Shown: positions 1 to 7,576 of the stretch, piece after piece
Numbering within the stretch: the first letter of the stretch is position 1
How the letters are laid out: every line of letters begins with the position of its first letter
DNA from: Streptomyces sp. PCS3-D2
GTDB taxonomy: Bacteria; Actinomycetota; Actinomycetes; Streptomycetales; Streptomycetaceae
Reading direction: 5' to 3'
DNA length: 64,000 bases
Assembly (NCBI RefSeq): GCF_000612545.2
Contig: NZ_CP097800.1
Span: 6,168,501 to 6,232,500, forward strand
Position numbers and translations under genes: made by a program
The notes under the pieces: model-generated
The model's database searches: none
The model's input: the letters and a program-made list of their open reading frames with translations, nothing else
Told to the model about the DNA's origin: nothing

Positions 1-278
1 TCCTCCACGTCGGGGCCCGTCGCGGTCTCGACGGCGACGCGGTGGGCTTTGTACGAGGGGATCAGCTCCACCCGCCAGTGCGGCCGCCAGTCCGCGTCCA
101 TGCACGCCACCAGGTCGTCCGGCTGGTGGTCCTGGACCAGCCGGGCGATGAAGTCGAGGAGCCCGCGCACGGCGTTGACCGGGGTGCCGTCGGGGGCCTT
201 CACGGAGTCCGGTACGCCGAAGTAGGCGCGGTAGTAGAGGGAGGCGGTGTCCAGGAGCATCAGGCGTCGTGTCGTCAC
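1..278 (-). CDS. 5'-3' exonuclease, C-terminal part cut off
   Basis: This is the N-terminal part of a 5'-3' exonuclease of the FEN / DNA polymerase I N-domain family; the rest lies off the left edge. Translated from the minus strand it opens with VTTRRLMLLDTASLYYRAYF, whose first Asp (residue 10) is the expected metal ligand. About residue 70 onward there is the PSYKAHR motif typical of this family's helical-arch entry. The GTG at 278 and the ATG at 260 are both possible starts; GTG gives the longer product. It is a stand-alone exonuclease rather than a full PolA only if no polymerase domain follows, which cannot be seen here. Confidence 0.8.
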   Translation of the reverse strand, partial: MTTRRLMLLDTASLYYRAYFGVPDSVKAPDGTPVNAVRGLLDFIARLVQDHQPDDLVACMDADWRPHWRVELIPSYKAHRVAVETATGPDVE

Positions 279-491
279 GGGAACGATGATGCCGCAAGCG
301 GCTTCGCCGCCGTCCCGGCCGCAGGGGCGGCGGCCGGGACGCTCCGGCGGGCTCCCGGCCCACCCCGAGGCGCCACGCACGGTGAGCGGACGAGTACGAG
401 AAGGTCCGTGCGGGCGAAACCGGAGCCGGTTGCTGCGTAAGGTGCTTACAGCACACCGATGTGCGACGGACATGGGGAGGGCAGCCCCGAC

Positions 492-1133
492 ATGAACGAC
501 AGGGACGGCACGGACGGCCCGAGCGGCACGCTGGACGACAGGGACGACAAGAGCAAGGACAAGGACGGCAAGGAACCGCTGCGGGTGGGTGTGGCCGTGC
601 GCAAGCGCCGCCGCGCGCTCCACCTCACGCTGGCCGCCGTGTCGGCGCGAAGCGGCCTGTCGGTGCCCTTCCTGAGTCAGATAGAGAACGAGCGCGCCCG
701 GCCCAGCATGCGGTCCCTGGAGCGTGTCGCCGACGCGCTGGAGACCACGGCCGTGGAGCTGCTCGCCGCCTCCGACACCGCGCGCACCGTGGACCTCGTA
801 CGGGCCGGGGACGAGTCCGGGCTCACCCCGGTCCCGGGGGTACGGCCCCTCGTACGCGGGCATCACCAGCTGCACGCCATGGAGTTCACCGGGGACCAGG
901 ACGCCGGGCGCGAGTACCAGCACCGCAACGACGAGCTGATGTACGTGGTCGAGGGTGCTTGCCAGGTGGAGGCCGAAGGGCGGGCGTACCGGCTGGAGAG
1001 CGGGGACGCGTTGTTCCTGTCCGGCGGTGTGCGCCACCGCTGGCGGGCCGTCACCGAGGACACCCGGATCCTGGTCGTCGCCGTGGGGGAGCACATCCAC
1101 GCGACGTCCGAGCCCCCGTCTCCCGGCCGGTGA
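492..1133 (+). CDS. XRE-family transcriptional regulator with C-terminal cupin
   Basis: A 213-residue regulator. Residues 1-30 are a charged, Asp/Lys-rich tail. About 32-92 form an XRE-type helix-turn-helix (VAVRKRRRALHLTLAAVS, then SGLSVPFLSQIENERARPSM, the usual recognition-helix pattern). About 130-205 form a cupin_2 barrel, presumably sensing a small ligand. An upstream in-frame ATG at 459 exists, but the GGGAGGGCAG sequence at 475-484 favours ATG 492. The stop overlaps the GTG start of the metal-receptor gene, so the two are co-translated. The ligand is unknown. Confidence 0.85.
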   Translation: MNDRDGTDGPSGTLDDRDDKSKDKDGKEPLRVGVAVRKRRRALHLTLAAVSARSGLSVPFLSQIENERARPSMRSLERVADALETTAVELLAASDTARTVDLVRAGDESGLTPVPGVRPLVRGHHQLHAMEFTGDQDAGREYQHRNDELMYVVEGACQVEAEGRAYRLESGDALFLSGGVRHRWRAVTEDTRILVVAVGEHIHATSEPPSPGR

Positions 1134-1861
1134 GCCCCGGCGTGCGGCGGATCGTGTCGCTGGTGCCGTCGCTGAGCGAGGCGGTGGCCGTGAGCGCGCC
1201 CGGGCGGCTCGTCGGGGTCACCGACTGGTGCACGCACCCCGGCGGCCTCGGGACGGTGGAGCGGATCGGGGGGACGAAGAACCCCGATGTGCGCAGGATC
1301 GCGGAGCTCCGCCCGGACCTGGTGATCGCCAACGAGGAGGAGAACCGGGCACCGGACCTCGCCGCGCTGAGGGCCGCCGGCGTGGAGGTGCTCGTCACCG
1401 AGATCCGCGACCTCCCCCAGGCGCTGCGGGAGTTGGACCGGGTGCTGGTGGGCGCGCTGGGACTGCCGAGACCGGCGTGGCTGGCGGACGCGGAGGCGGC
1501 GTGGGCCCGCGTGGAACCGGTGGGAGAGCTCACGGCCTTCGTACCGGTGTGGCGGCGGCCGTGGATGGTGCTCGGCCGGGACACCTTCGCGGGCGACCTG
1601 CTGGCACGGCTCGGGGTGCGCAACGTCTACGCCGGGCACGCGGAGCGGTACCCGAAGATCCCGGTGGAGGAGCTGGCCGCGGCCGGCTGCGATCTGGTGG
1701 TGCTGCCGGACGAGCCGTACCGCTTCACGGCCGCGGACGGCCCGGAGGCCTTCCCCGGCCTCCCGGCGGCCCTGGTCGACGGCAGGCACCTGACCTGGTA
1801 CGGGCCCTCGCTGGCCGACGCGCCGACGGTACTGGCCGCCGCGCTGGCCGCCGCGCGCTGA
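1130..1861 (+). CDS. Helical backbone metal receptor (BtuF-like) protein, no signal peptide
   Basis: A 243-residue protein of the class III solute-binding fold (BtuF/FhuD type). It starts RIVSLVPSLSEAV, the characteristic first strand-helix of these receptors, and contains a GGTKNPDVRRIAELRPDLVI segment typical of cobalamin- or metal-chelate-binding proteins. There is no signal peptide or lipobox, so it looks cytoplasmic, and no transporter genes flank it. The GTG start overlaps the stop of the XRE/cupin regulator by four bases (GTGA), which indicates translational coupling. The long in-frame open stretch back to 461 overlaps the regulator and is not coding. Possible ligands include corrinoids or metal chelates; none is shown. 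Confidence 0.75.
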   Translation: MSPGVRRIVSLVPSLSEAVAVSAPGRLVGVTDWCTHPGGLGTVERIGGTKNPDVRRIAELRPDLVIANEEENRAPDLAALRAAGVEVLVTEIRDLPQALRELDRVLVGALGLPRPAWLADAEAAWARVEPVGELTAFVPVWRRPWMVLGRDTFAGDLLARLGVRNVYAGHAERYPKIPVEELAAAGCDLVVLPDEPYRFTAADGPEAFPGLPAALVDGRHLTWYGPSLADAPTVLAAALAAAR

Positions 1862-2276
1862 GCGGTTCGGCTCGCTCTTCGGTTCCTCTCGGAGTGGCCG
1901 GTTGCCGGGGCGGGACGGTGCCGGTGCGGTGGTGCCACGGCGGAGTGCCTCCCCGGCTCGGCGAGTGACGGCGATCTCGGCCAGGACGGGACCGCGCCCG
2001 GATCCGCCTGTCCCGTTATGTTTTCTGCGGTTCCGCAATGGGGCCGCTGGCCTCCGGGCCCGGCATGACTGTTGCCCCCTGTCGAAGGCATGACCTGGGG
2101 GGTGGTGTCACCGGGTCCGGGGGTGTTCGTCGGAGACGCTGATCAGAGGTCCGGCCACCGTCCGGTCCGGCGCAATGCTGGACAGTTCGCGGGCGGCAGG
2201 TCTGCATAACGTGGATGCGCGAGCACGACACCCGAGCCGAGGCCGGCACCGTCAACACCCCCTGGGAAGGGGCACG
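1862..2276 (+). other. Gene-free stretch: host spacer plus left end of the IS110 element
   Basis: No convincing gene is present on either strand. About 1862-2080 looks like host spacer with no clear terminator; it contains a locally A/T-richer patch near 2015-2040. From about 2085 the sequence is probably the non-coding left end of the insertion sequence, with short hairpin-forming pieces (GGTG/CACC near 2102-2113, CCCC/GGGG near 2258-2273) leading to the recombinase ribosome-binding site. Confidence 0.5.
2095..2276 (+). ncRNA. Candidate bridge RNA region of the IS110 element
   Basis: For IS110-group elements such as IS621, the non-coding left end encodes a bridge RNA whose two loops pair with target and donor DNA and guide the recombinase. 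Here the region between the presumed left end and the recombinase ATG is the right size and position. It contains repeated GTCCGG words (around 2152-2170) and short complementary arms. This is inferred from family knowledge and position; no loop-to-junction pairing has been demonstrated and strand and ends are approximate. Confidence 0.35.
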
Positions 2277-3494
2277 ATGTTCGAGATCGAAGACGTGGGC
2301 GTGTTCCTGGGCCTGGACGTCGGCAAGAGCAGCCATCACGGTCATGGGCTCACCCCGGGCGGGAAGAAGGTCTTCGACAAGCAGCTGCCCAACAGCGAGC
2401 CCAAGCTGCGGGCCGTCTTCGACAAGCTGACCGCGAAGTTCGGCACCGTGCTGGTGATCGTGGACCAGCCCGCCTCCATCGGCGCCCTGCCACTGACCGT
2501 CGCCCGCGACGCGGGCTGCCAGGTCGCCTACCTGCCCGGACTGGCGATGCGCCGGATCGCCGACCTCTACCCGGGCGAGGCCAAGACCGACGCCAAGGAC
2601 GCCGCCGTCATCGCGGACGCCGCCCGGACGATGCCGCACACCCTGCGCTCGCTGGAGCTGACCGACCAGATCACCGCCGAGCTGACCGTGCTCGTCGGCT
2701 TCGACCAGGACCTGGCCGCCGAGGCCACCCGCACCTCCAACCGGATACGGGGCCTGCTCACCCAGTTCCACCCCAGCCTGGAACGCGTCCTGGGCCCGCG
2801 CCTGGACCACCAGGCCGTGACCTGGCTGCTGGAGCGCTACGGATCCCCAGCCGCCCTGCGCAAGGCCGGACGCCGCAGACTCGTCGAGCTGATCCGCCCG
2901 AAGGCCCCGCGCATGGCCACCAGGCTGATCGACGACGTCTTCAACGCGCTCGACGAGCAGACCGTCGTCGTTCCCGGGACCGGCACCCTCGACATCGTCA
3001 TCCCCTCCCTGGCCGCCTCGCTGGCCGCTGTCCACACCCAGCGCCGGGCGATGGAAGCCCAGATCAACGCCCTGCTGGAGGCTCACCCTCTTTCCCCGGT
3101 CCTGACGTCGATGCCCGGCGTCGGCGTCAGGACCGCCGCCGTCCTGCTGGTCACCGTCGGCGACGGCACCAGCTTCCCCACCGCCGCCCACCTCGCCTCC
3201 TACGCCGGCCTCGCCCCCACCACGAAGCAGTCCGGGACCTCGATCCATGGCGAACACGCACCCCGAGGCGGAAACCGGCAGCTCAAACGGGCGATGTTTC
3301 TCTCCGCCTTCGCCTGCATGAACGCCGACCCGGCCTCCCGCGCCTACTACGACAAGCAACGAGCACGCGGCAAAACCCACACCCAGGCCCTCCTCCGCCT
3401 CGCCCGCCAACGCATCAGCGTCCTGTTCGCCATGCTCCGCGACGGCACCTTCTACGAATCCCGGACACCGACGGACGTCGAGCTCGCCGCTTAG
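2277..3494 (+). CDS. IS110-family RNA-guided recombinase (transposase)
   Basis: A 405-residue recombinase of full family length. The N-terminal RuvC-like DEDD domain shows LGLDVGKSSHH with Asp14, then VIVDQP near residue 62 and KTDAKDAAVIAD near 97-108. The C-terminal Tnp (IS116/IS110/IS902) domain shows SMPGVGVRTAAVLL near 280 and YAGLAPTTKQSGTS further on, containing the serine expected to form the covalent DNA link. ATG 2277 follows GGGAAGGGGC; the in-frame codons back to 2175 belong to the non-coding left end. No frameshift is seen, so the element may be active. Very similar proteins are widespread in Streptomyces, in my recollection. Confidence 0.93.
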   Translation: MFEIEDVGVFLGLDVGKSSHHGHGLTPGGKKVFDKQLPNSEPKLRAVFDKLTAKFGTVLVIVDQPASIGALPLTVARDAGCQVAYLPGLAMRRIADLYPGEAKTDAKDAAVIADAARTMPHTLRSLELTDQITAELTVLVGFDQDLAAEATRTSNRIRGLLTQFHPSLERVLGPRLDHQAVTWLLERYGSPAALRKAGRRRLVELIRPKAPRMATRLIDDVFNALDEQTVVVPGTGTLDIVIPSLAASLAAVHTQRRAMEAQINALLEAHPLSPVLTSMPGVGVRTAAVLLVTVGDGTSFPTAAHLASYAGLAPTTKQSGTSIHGEHAPRGGNRQLKRAMFLSAFACMNADPASRAYYDKQRARGKTHTQALLRLARQRISVLFAMLRDGTFYESRTPTDVELAA

Positions 3495-3529
3495 CCTCAG
3501 CGAGCCCGAACCACCCGAAACCCGACACA

Positions 3530-3558
3530 GGTGCCTTGACGAAAGACATAGAGGCACC
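3530..3558. repeat. Inverted repeat at the right end of the IS110 element
   Basis: GGTGCCT (3530-3536) and AGGCACC (3552-3558) are perfect inverted arms around a 15-base loop that contains the TGACGAAAGACATAG motif similar to the left end. It may be a right-end structure or the insertion target. Confidence 0.55.
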
Positions 3559-3572
3559 CCCCCGCAAGGGGG
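3559..3572 (-). terminator. Short hairpin just beyond the TDT transporter stop
   Basis: CCCCC-GCAA-GGGGG forms a five-pair stem with a tetraloop three bases beyond the minus-strand stop codon. It could terminate the transporter transcript, but it has no U-tract and is short. Confidence 0.4.
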
Positions 3573-3575
3573 CGG

Positions 3576-4694
3576 TCAGCCGGCGAGCAGCCGGCCCGTG
3601 AACAGGCCCCGGAGGGTGTGGGCGGCGGCGAGGAGCCAGGCCGTCAGCAGGGCGAGGAAGAGTGCCGCGGCCAGCCAGCCGAGGGCGGTGAGCCCGGTGT
3701 GGCGGGCCAGGCCGGCGGCGCCGGTGACACAGGTGCCCACGGGGAAGGTCAGCGCCCACCAGGTCATCGCGAAGCCCATGCCGCCCCGGGCCGCCCGCAC
3801 CAGCATGCACCCGGCGAGTGCCAGCCAGAGCAGGGCGAATCCCATCACGGGCACCCCGTAGACGACCGCGAAGCCGGCGAGGGCGTCGGCGTAGGGGGCG
3901 CCGACGGCCCCGGGGGCCATGTCGGCGAGCTGGTTCACGGCGGTGGTGGACTGTCCGAGCGGACCGAGGACCAGGAACAGGGTGGGGGTGAGGGCCAGGG
4001 GGAGGGGACCGCCCACGACCAGCCGGCCGAAGATGAGGGGGAGCACGAGCAGGGTGGCGAGCAGGCTGGTGCCGAACATGGCGTAGCAGGCGAGCAGCAT
4101 GGCCTCGCGGGGCTGGCCGGCGGGCAGGTGGGGGATCAGCAGCGGGCCGAGGGCGGCCGAGACCATGGGGGCGACGAGGGGGAGCAGCCACACCGGGCTC
4201 GCCTGCCCCGGTTCGACCTTGTGGCGCACCACCATCAGGTAGGGCACGGCCACAGCCGCGACCAGGCCGATCGCCGTGCCCGCGGTGAACAGCACGGTGT
4301 CCGCGGCCACGGCGGCGCCGGTTCCGACGAGGTCCCTGCCGACGATGAGGGTGCCGCCGCCGACGGCCAGCAGCGCCATGGACAGGCAGCCGTAGAAGGG
4401 GGCCACGGCGGGGTCGAGCAGGTGGGCGCGGGCCTGGTCGCGGTGGTGCAGCCAGTGCCCGGCACGGGCGACCAGCAGGACGGCGAGGGCGGCCGCGGAG
4501 AGTGCCCAGACGAGCTGGCAGGCCACGCGCTGGCCGGGCAGCTGGTACGGGAGGGTCGCACCGGCGTTGGCGACCATCGCGGTGCCCATGACGGAGGCGT
4601 ACCAGTTGGGGCCGAGGTGGCGCAGCGCAGGTGCCTTGTGGGCGGCGGGCGCGGGCTCGGTGAGGGGGCGGGGTCGCACGAGGGTGGTGGCCAT
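3576..4694 (-). CDS. TDT / SLAC1-TehA family membrane transporter
   Basis: A 372-residue integral membrane protein with about ten hydrophobic segments, matching the tellurite-resistance/dicarboxylate transporter family (SLAC1, TehA, Mae1). It has the family-like opening LGPNWYASVMGTAMVANAG after a short polar N-terminus, and a late MGFAMTWWALTFPVG segment. Members are anion, sulfite or dicarboxylate channels; the substrate here is not evident. It is divergent from the LysR regulator, with 70 bases between starts, so that regulator is the likely controller. The IS110 element lies immediately beyond its 3' end. Confidence 0.85.
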   Translation of the reverse strand: MATTLVRPRPLTEPAPAAHKAPALRHLGPNWYASVMGTAMVANAGATLPYQLPGQRVACQLVWALSAAALAVLLVARAGHWLHHRDQARAHLLDPAVAPFYGCLSMALLAVGGGTLIVGRDLVGTGAAVAADTVLFTAGTAIGLVAAVAVPYLMVVRHKVEPGQASPVWLLPLVAPMVSAALGPLLIPHLPAGQPREAMLLACYAMFGTSLLATLLVLPLIFGRLVVGGPLPLALTPTLFLVLGPLGQSTTAVNQLADMAPGAVGAPYADALAGFAVVYGVPVMGFALLWLALAGCMLVRAARGGMGFAMTWWALTFPVGTCVTGAAGLARHTGLTALGWLAAALFLALLTAWLLAAAHTLRGLFTGRLLAG

Positions 4695-4742
4695 GGGTCC
4701 AGCGTCACGCCGGGGCGGGACGCGCGGCAGGGATCACCTCTC

Positions 4743-4767
4743 TATAAGGCCATAAACTGATGTTATG
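4743..4767 (+). promoter_or_regulatory. Promoter/operator between TDT transporter and LysR gene
   Basis: TATAAG (4743-4748) and CATAAA (4751-4756) are candidate -10 boxes close to the ATG at 4765, so the LysR transcript may be leaderless or nearly so. CATAA-7-TTATG (4751-4755 / 4763-4767) is a perfect dyad fitting the T-N11-A LysR box and running into the start codon, which would allow autoregulation. Confidence 0.5.
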
Positions 4768-5733
4768 GGTGAGGAGAACACGATTCCGCTGGCACACCGC
4801 GTACCGGACCTGGGTGCACTGGAGCTGCTGCTCGCGGTGGCCCGGATGGGCAGCCTGAGCGGCGCGGCCCGGCGGCTGGGCATCACCCAGCCCGCGGCGA
4901 GCAGCCGGATCCGGGCAATGGAGACCCGGCTGGGCGTCGCCCTGGTGGACCGCTCCCCGCGTGGCTCGACGCTGACGGCCGAAGGCGCGCTGGTCACGGA
5001 CTGGGCCCGGCGGGTGGTGGAGGCGGCCGAGGCCTTCGACGCGGGCGCACAGGCGCTGCGGGGGCGGCGGGACTCGCGGCTGCGGGTGGCGGCCAGCATG
5101 ACGATCGCGGAGTACCTGTTGCCCGGGTGGTTGATCGCGCTGCGCGGTCAGCGTCCGGACACGGCGGTGTCACTGCACGCGGGCAACTCGGCGCTGGTCG
5201 TGCAGCGGGTCCTCGCGCACGAGGCCGACCTCGGCTTCGTGGAGGGGCTGACGGTGCCCGAGGGCCTGGACTCGGCGGTGATCGCGCAGGACCGGCTGGT
5301 CGTGGCGGTGGCGTCGGCGCACCCGTGGGCGCGGCGCGCGCGGGGCGTGGAGGCGGCGGAACTCGCCGCGACGCCGCTGATCCTGCGGGAGCGGGGATCG
5401 GGGACGCGGCAGGTGCTGGACGCGGCGCTCGCCGGGCACGGCGGGCTGGCCGCGCCGCTGCTGGAGCTGGCGTCGACGACGGCGGTGAAGGCGGCCGCGC
5501 TGGGCGGCGCCGGGCCGTGCGTGCTGTCGGAGCTCGCCGTGGTGGACGAGCTGGCGGCGCGCAGGCTGGTGGCGGTGCCGGTGACGGGCGCCGGGCTGGG
5601 CCGGGCCCTGCGGGCGGTGTGGCCCGCGGGCGCTCGCCCGGCGGGCCCGGCCCGGGACCTGCTGTCCCTGACCCGGGGCACCGCCCAGGGGCCGGGCCGG
5701 CGGACGGACCCCCGGGCATCGGACGGACCCTAG
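4765..5733 (+). CDS. LysR-family transcriptional regulator
   Basis: A 322-residue regulator. Residues about 17-75 form the LysR winged helix (MGSLSGAARRLGITQPAASS), followed by a linker helix and a periplasmic-binding-like effector domain (about 98-295). It lies head-to-head with the TDT transporter gene and probably controls it; LysR proteins typically sense a substrate of the divergent gene. The last ten or so residues (RRTDPRASDGP) are encoded by a 19-bp tandem repeat that also supplies the stop codon, so the tail is probably variable between strains. Confidence 0.88.
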   Translation: MGEENTIPLAHRVPDLGALELLLAVARMGSLSGAARRLGITQPAASSRIRAMETRLGVALVDRSPRGSTLTAEGALVTDWARRVVEAAEAFDAGAQALRGRRDSRLRVAASMTIAEYLLPGWLIALRGQRPDTAVSLHAGNSALVVQRVLAHEADLGFVEGLTVPEGLDSAVIAQDRLVVAVASAHPWARRARGVEAAELAATPLILRERGSGTRQVLDAALAGHGGLAAPLLELASTTAVKAAALGGAGPCVLSELAVVDELAARRLVAVPVTGAGLGRALRAVWPAGARPAGPARDLLSLTRGTAQGPGRRTDPRASDGP

Positions 5734-5766
5734 GGCAGCGGACGGACCCTAGGGCAGCGGGCGGAC
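5701..5766. repeat. 19-bp tandem repeat joining two convergent genes
   Basis: Copies begin at 5701, 5720, 5739 and (degenerate, partial) 5758. Copies two and three are identical (CGGACGGACCCTAGGGCAG). The palindrome CCCTAGGG in copy two gives the LysR stop (TAG 5731-5733), and the same palindrome in copy three gives the thioesterase stop on the other strand (5749-5751). Confidence 0.85.
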
Positions 5767-6546
5767 CGTGAGGATCTGTTCGGCGTGGCCGACCGGGCCG
5801 TCGAGATCGTGCAGGACGCTGCTGGTGAGCCCCTGACCCGACGGGCCGAAGGTGACGGTGGTGTCCAGGCCGGTCCATGGGCCGCGCGGCTGTCGGTGCA
5901 GGTGGATCGTCAGGTCGAGGTTCGGGAACATCCACGCGGTGGGGTCCTGCTGGGCCGCGACGCCGTTCGCGGTGTCCACCAGGGCGACGTACGAGGCGAG
6001 GGCGCTGCTGGGCTCGCCCGCGACCAGGGTGAGCGGCGAGGACACCCAGGCCGCCGTGCGGCCGCGGCGGGAGGGCGGCGTCCGGCGGACCTCGATGGAG
6101 GAGACGAAGCCGCCGTCCCATTCCTCGTCCATGGCCCAGACGTCGAGTTCCCCGGGAGCGGGGAGGGGCTCGTGCGGGCTGTCGGCCACCGAGGAGGAGT
6201 CCAGGGTCGCCAGCAGCCAGGCGCGGGCGCGGACCACCGGCCGGCCGCCGATGGCCACGGTCGCCTCCAGCAGCTCGATGGTGCGGCCCGGGCGCAGGGT
6301 CTCGACGGTGATCTCGCACTCGTCGAGGGCGATACGGCCGAGGATGTCGTAGCTGATCCGCGCGAGTGCCGACGGTGCGGGCCGCCCCGCCAGGTGTCCG
6401 TCGATCGCGTGCACCACGAGGCCGGTGAGCGGGCTGAAGTGCTGCTCGCCGGTGTTCCACGCACCGCCCGCGTGGGCGGTGGGCTTGTAGCGGTGGCCGC
6501 CCGTCCGCTCGTAGTAGCTCTCGGGCAGGGCGTCGCCGGTGGTCAC
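5749..6546 (-). CDS. Thioesterase-family (double hotdog) protein
   Basis: A 265-residue protein resembling the acyl-CoA thioesterase-like 4HBT_3 family, with two hotdog-type halves. Visible pieces are GGAWNTGEQHFSPLTGLVVH near the N-terminus, RISYDILGRIALDECEITVE (a hotdog central strand-helix) and a C-terminal GQGLTSSVLHDLDGPVGHAE resembling the active-site end of TesB-like enzymes. It probably hydrolyses acyl-CoA thioesters; the substrate is unknown. The open frame extends to 6630, but GAGGAG at about 6555-6560 places the start at GTG 6546. It is convergent with the LysR gene. Confidence 0.75.
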   Translation of the reverse strand: MTTGDALPESYYERTGGHRYKPTAHAGGAWNTGEQHFSPLTGLVVHAIDGHLAGRPAPSALARISYDILGRIALDECEITVETLRPGRTIELLEATVAIGGRPVVRARAWLLATLDSSSVADSPHEPLPAPGELDVWAMDEEWDGGFVSSIEVRRTPPSRRGRTAAWVSSPLTLVAGEPSSALASYVALVDTANGVAAQQDPTAWMFPNLDLTIHLHRQPRGPWTGLDTTVTFGPSGQGLTSSVLHDLDGPVGHAEQILTVRPLP

Positions 6547-6754
6547 GGGTCTGTCTCCTCGGGCGGGTGGGAACGAGCAGAGATCGGTGTATCGATCACG
6601 CATCGTAGGAGGCGGCGTCCCGTCCGTCACCGTGATCTGTCGGACAGCAGGGCGGCGGCCGCGCCGTGTGACTCCGTCCCCCTCCCTCCAGCGTGCACAC
6701 GTGCGGATCCCTGGGCCAAGCGGGCTCGGGGGCGGCGCCGTCCGGGCGGACCTC

Positions 6755-6793
6755 GGCCGCCCCGCCCCGCGCGCTTGCGGGGGCGGGGCGGCC
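6755..6793 (-). terminator. Hairpin terminator after the amidotransferase gene
   Basis: GGCCGCCCCGCCCC (6755-6768) pairs perfectly with GGGGCGGGGCGGCC (6780-6793) around an 11-base loop, 16 bases past the minus-strand stop at 6809. It has no U-tract, as usual in this genome. Confidence 0.75.
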
Positions 6794-6808
6794 GTCGCCG
6801 TACGCCGG

Positions 6809-7516
6809 TCAGGCCACCGGAACCCCGCGGTGCGCCGCGGCCGCCTCGATCAGCGAGGACATCACCCGCGTGTCCTTGTCACGCTCCGGGTGCCACTGCA
6901 CGCCCAGCGCCCAGCGCGCCGGGTCGGGCAGCTCGATCGCCTCCACCGTCCCGTCGAGCGCGTGCGCCGAGACGACCAGGCCGCGCCCCAGGCGCTCGAC
7001 CGCCTGATGGTGGTAGGTCGGTACCTGCGCCTCCTCCGGGACCAGCTCGGCGTACCGGGTGCCCGGGACGGGGCGCACCGGGTGCCAGGAGGTGACGTCC
7101 GGGGTGTCGACGTGGCCGTCGATGTGCTGGACCAGCGTGCCGCCCAGGGCCACGTTCAGCGCCTGCATCCCCCGGCAGATGCCGAGCACCGGCACGTCCG
7201 CCTCCAGCGCCGCGTTGATCAGGGCCAGCTCCCAGTGGTCGCGGACCGTCGCGGGCGGGCCCGTACGGGGGTCGCGTGCGGCGCCGTAGTGGACCGGGTC
7301 CAGGTCCGGGCCGCCCGCGACCACGAGGCCGTCCACCCGGCTCAACACCTCCGCCGCCGCACCGGGTTCGTCCGGGGGCAGCAGTACGGCCGCGCCGCCC
7401 GCCGCCTGGACGAGTGCGTAGTACCCGGCCGGTACGAGGGACGTAGGCAGGTCCCACACCCCGTAGCGGGTGGATTCCTCGACGTAGGTGGTGATGCCGA
7501 TGAGCGGCCTGGGCAC
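6809..7516 (-). CDS. Gamma-glutamyl hydrolase, class I amidotransferase-like (PuuD type)
   Basis: A 235-residue peptidase C26 / class I glutamine amidotransferase domain. The nucleophile elbow GICRGMQ puts the catalytic Cys at residue 114, and WHPE gives His209 and Glu211. PuuD-type enzymes release glutamate from gamma-glutamyl amides. In this cluster the likely substrate is the oxidised product of gamma-glutamylethanolamide (gamma-glutamylglycine), as proposed for the S. coelicolor GlnA4 pathway; that is inferred from neighbours. It lies 60 bases downstream of the permease on the same strand, probably in one transcript, and is followed by a strong hairpin. Confidence 0.87.
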   Translation of the reverse strand: MPRPLIGITTYVEESTRYGVWDLPTSLVPAGYYALVQAAGGAAVLLPPDEPGAAAEVLSRVDGLVVAGGPDLDPVHYGAARDPRTGPPATVRDHWELALINAALEADVPVLGICRGMQALNVALGGTLVQHIDGHVDTPDVTSWHPVRPVPGTRYAELVPEEAQVPTYHHQAVERLGRGLVVSAHALDGTVEAIELPDPARWALGVQWHPERDKDTRVMSSLIEAAAAHRGVPVA

Positions 7517-7547
7517 GTTCTCTACCTCCGTGAACGGGACGGCGGAC

Positions 7548-7575
7548 GACAGGACAGGACGGGACAGGACAGGAT
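7548..7575. repeat. Degenerate GGACA pentanucleotide repeat
   Basis: Five near-copies of AGGAC/GGGAC lie between the permease stop and the amidotransferase start. It is a simple-sequence spacer that could vary in length; no function is apparent. Confidence 0.6.
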
Positions 7576-7576
7576 C

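Larger units (their letters stand above)
2085..3558 (+). mobile_element. IS110-family insertion sequence (ends approximate)
   Basis: A single intact IS110-type recombinase gene with about 190 bases of non-coding sequence before it and about 65 after it, sitting between two host genes. IS110 elements lack conventional terminal inverted repeats and make no clear target duplication, so the ends are estimates. A weakly similar motif occurs at both sides (TGTCGAAGGCATGACC near 2079-2095 and TGACGAAAGACATAG near 3537-3551), which may mark the two junctions. The element sits just beyond the 3' end of the TDT transporter gene and apparently breaks no reading frame. Confidence 0.6.

Noticed and set aside
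461-1129. An extension of the metal-receptor gene back to 461
   Set aside because: It fully overlaps the XRE/cupin gene in another frame and has shadow-frame composition; GTG 1130 overlapping the upstream stop is the natural start.
2016-3557. A 513-codon minus-strand frame opposite the IS110 recombinase
   Set aside because: It is the antisense shadow of the recombinase, with no recognisable domain.
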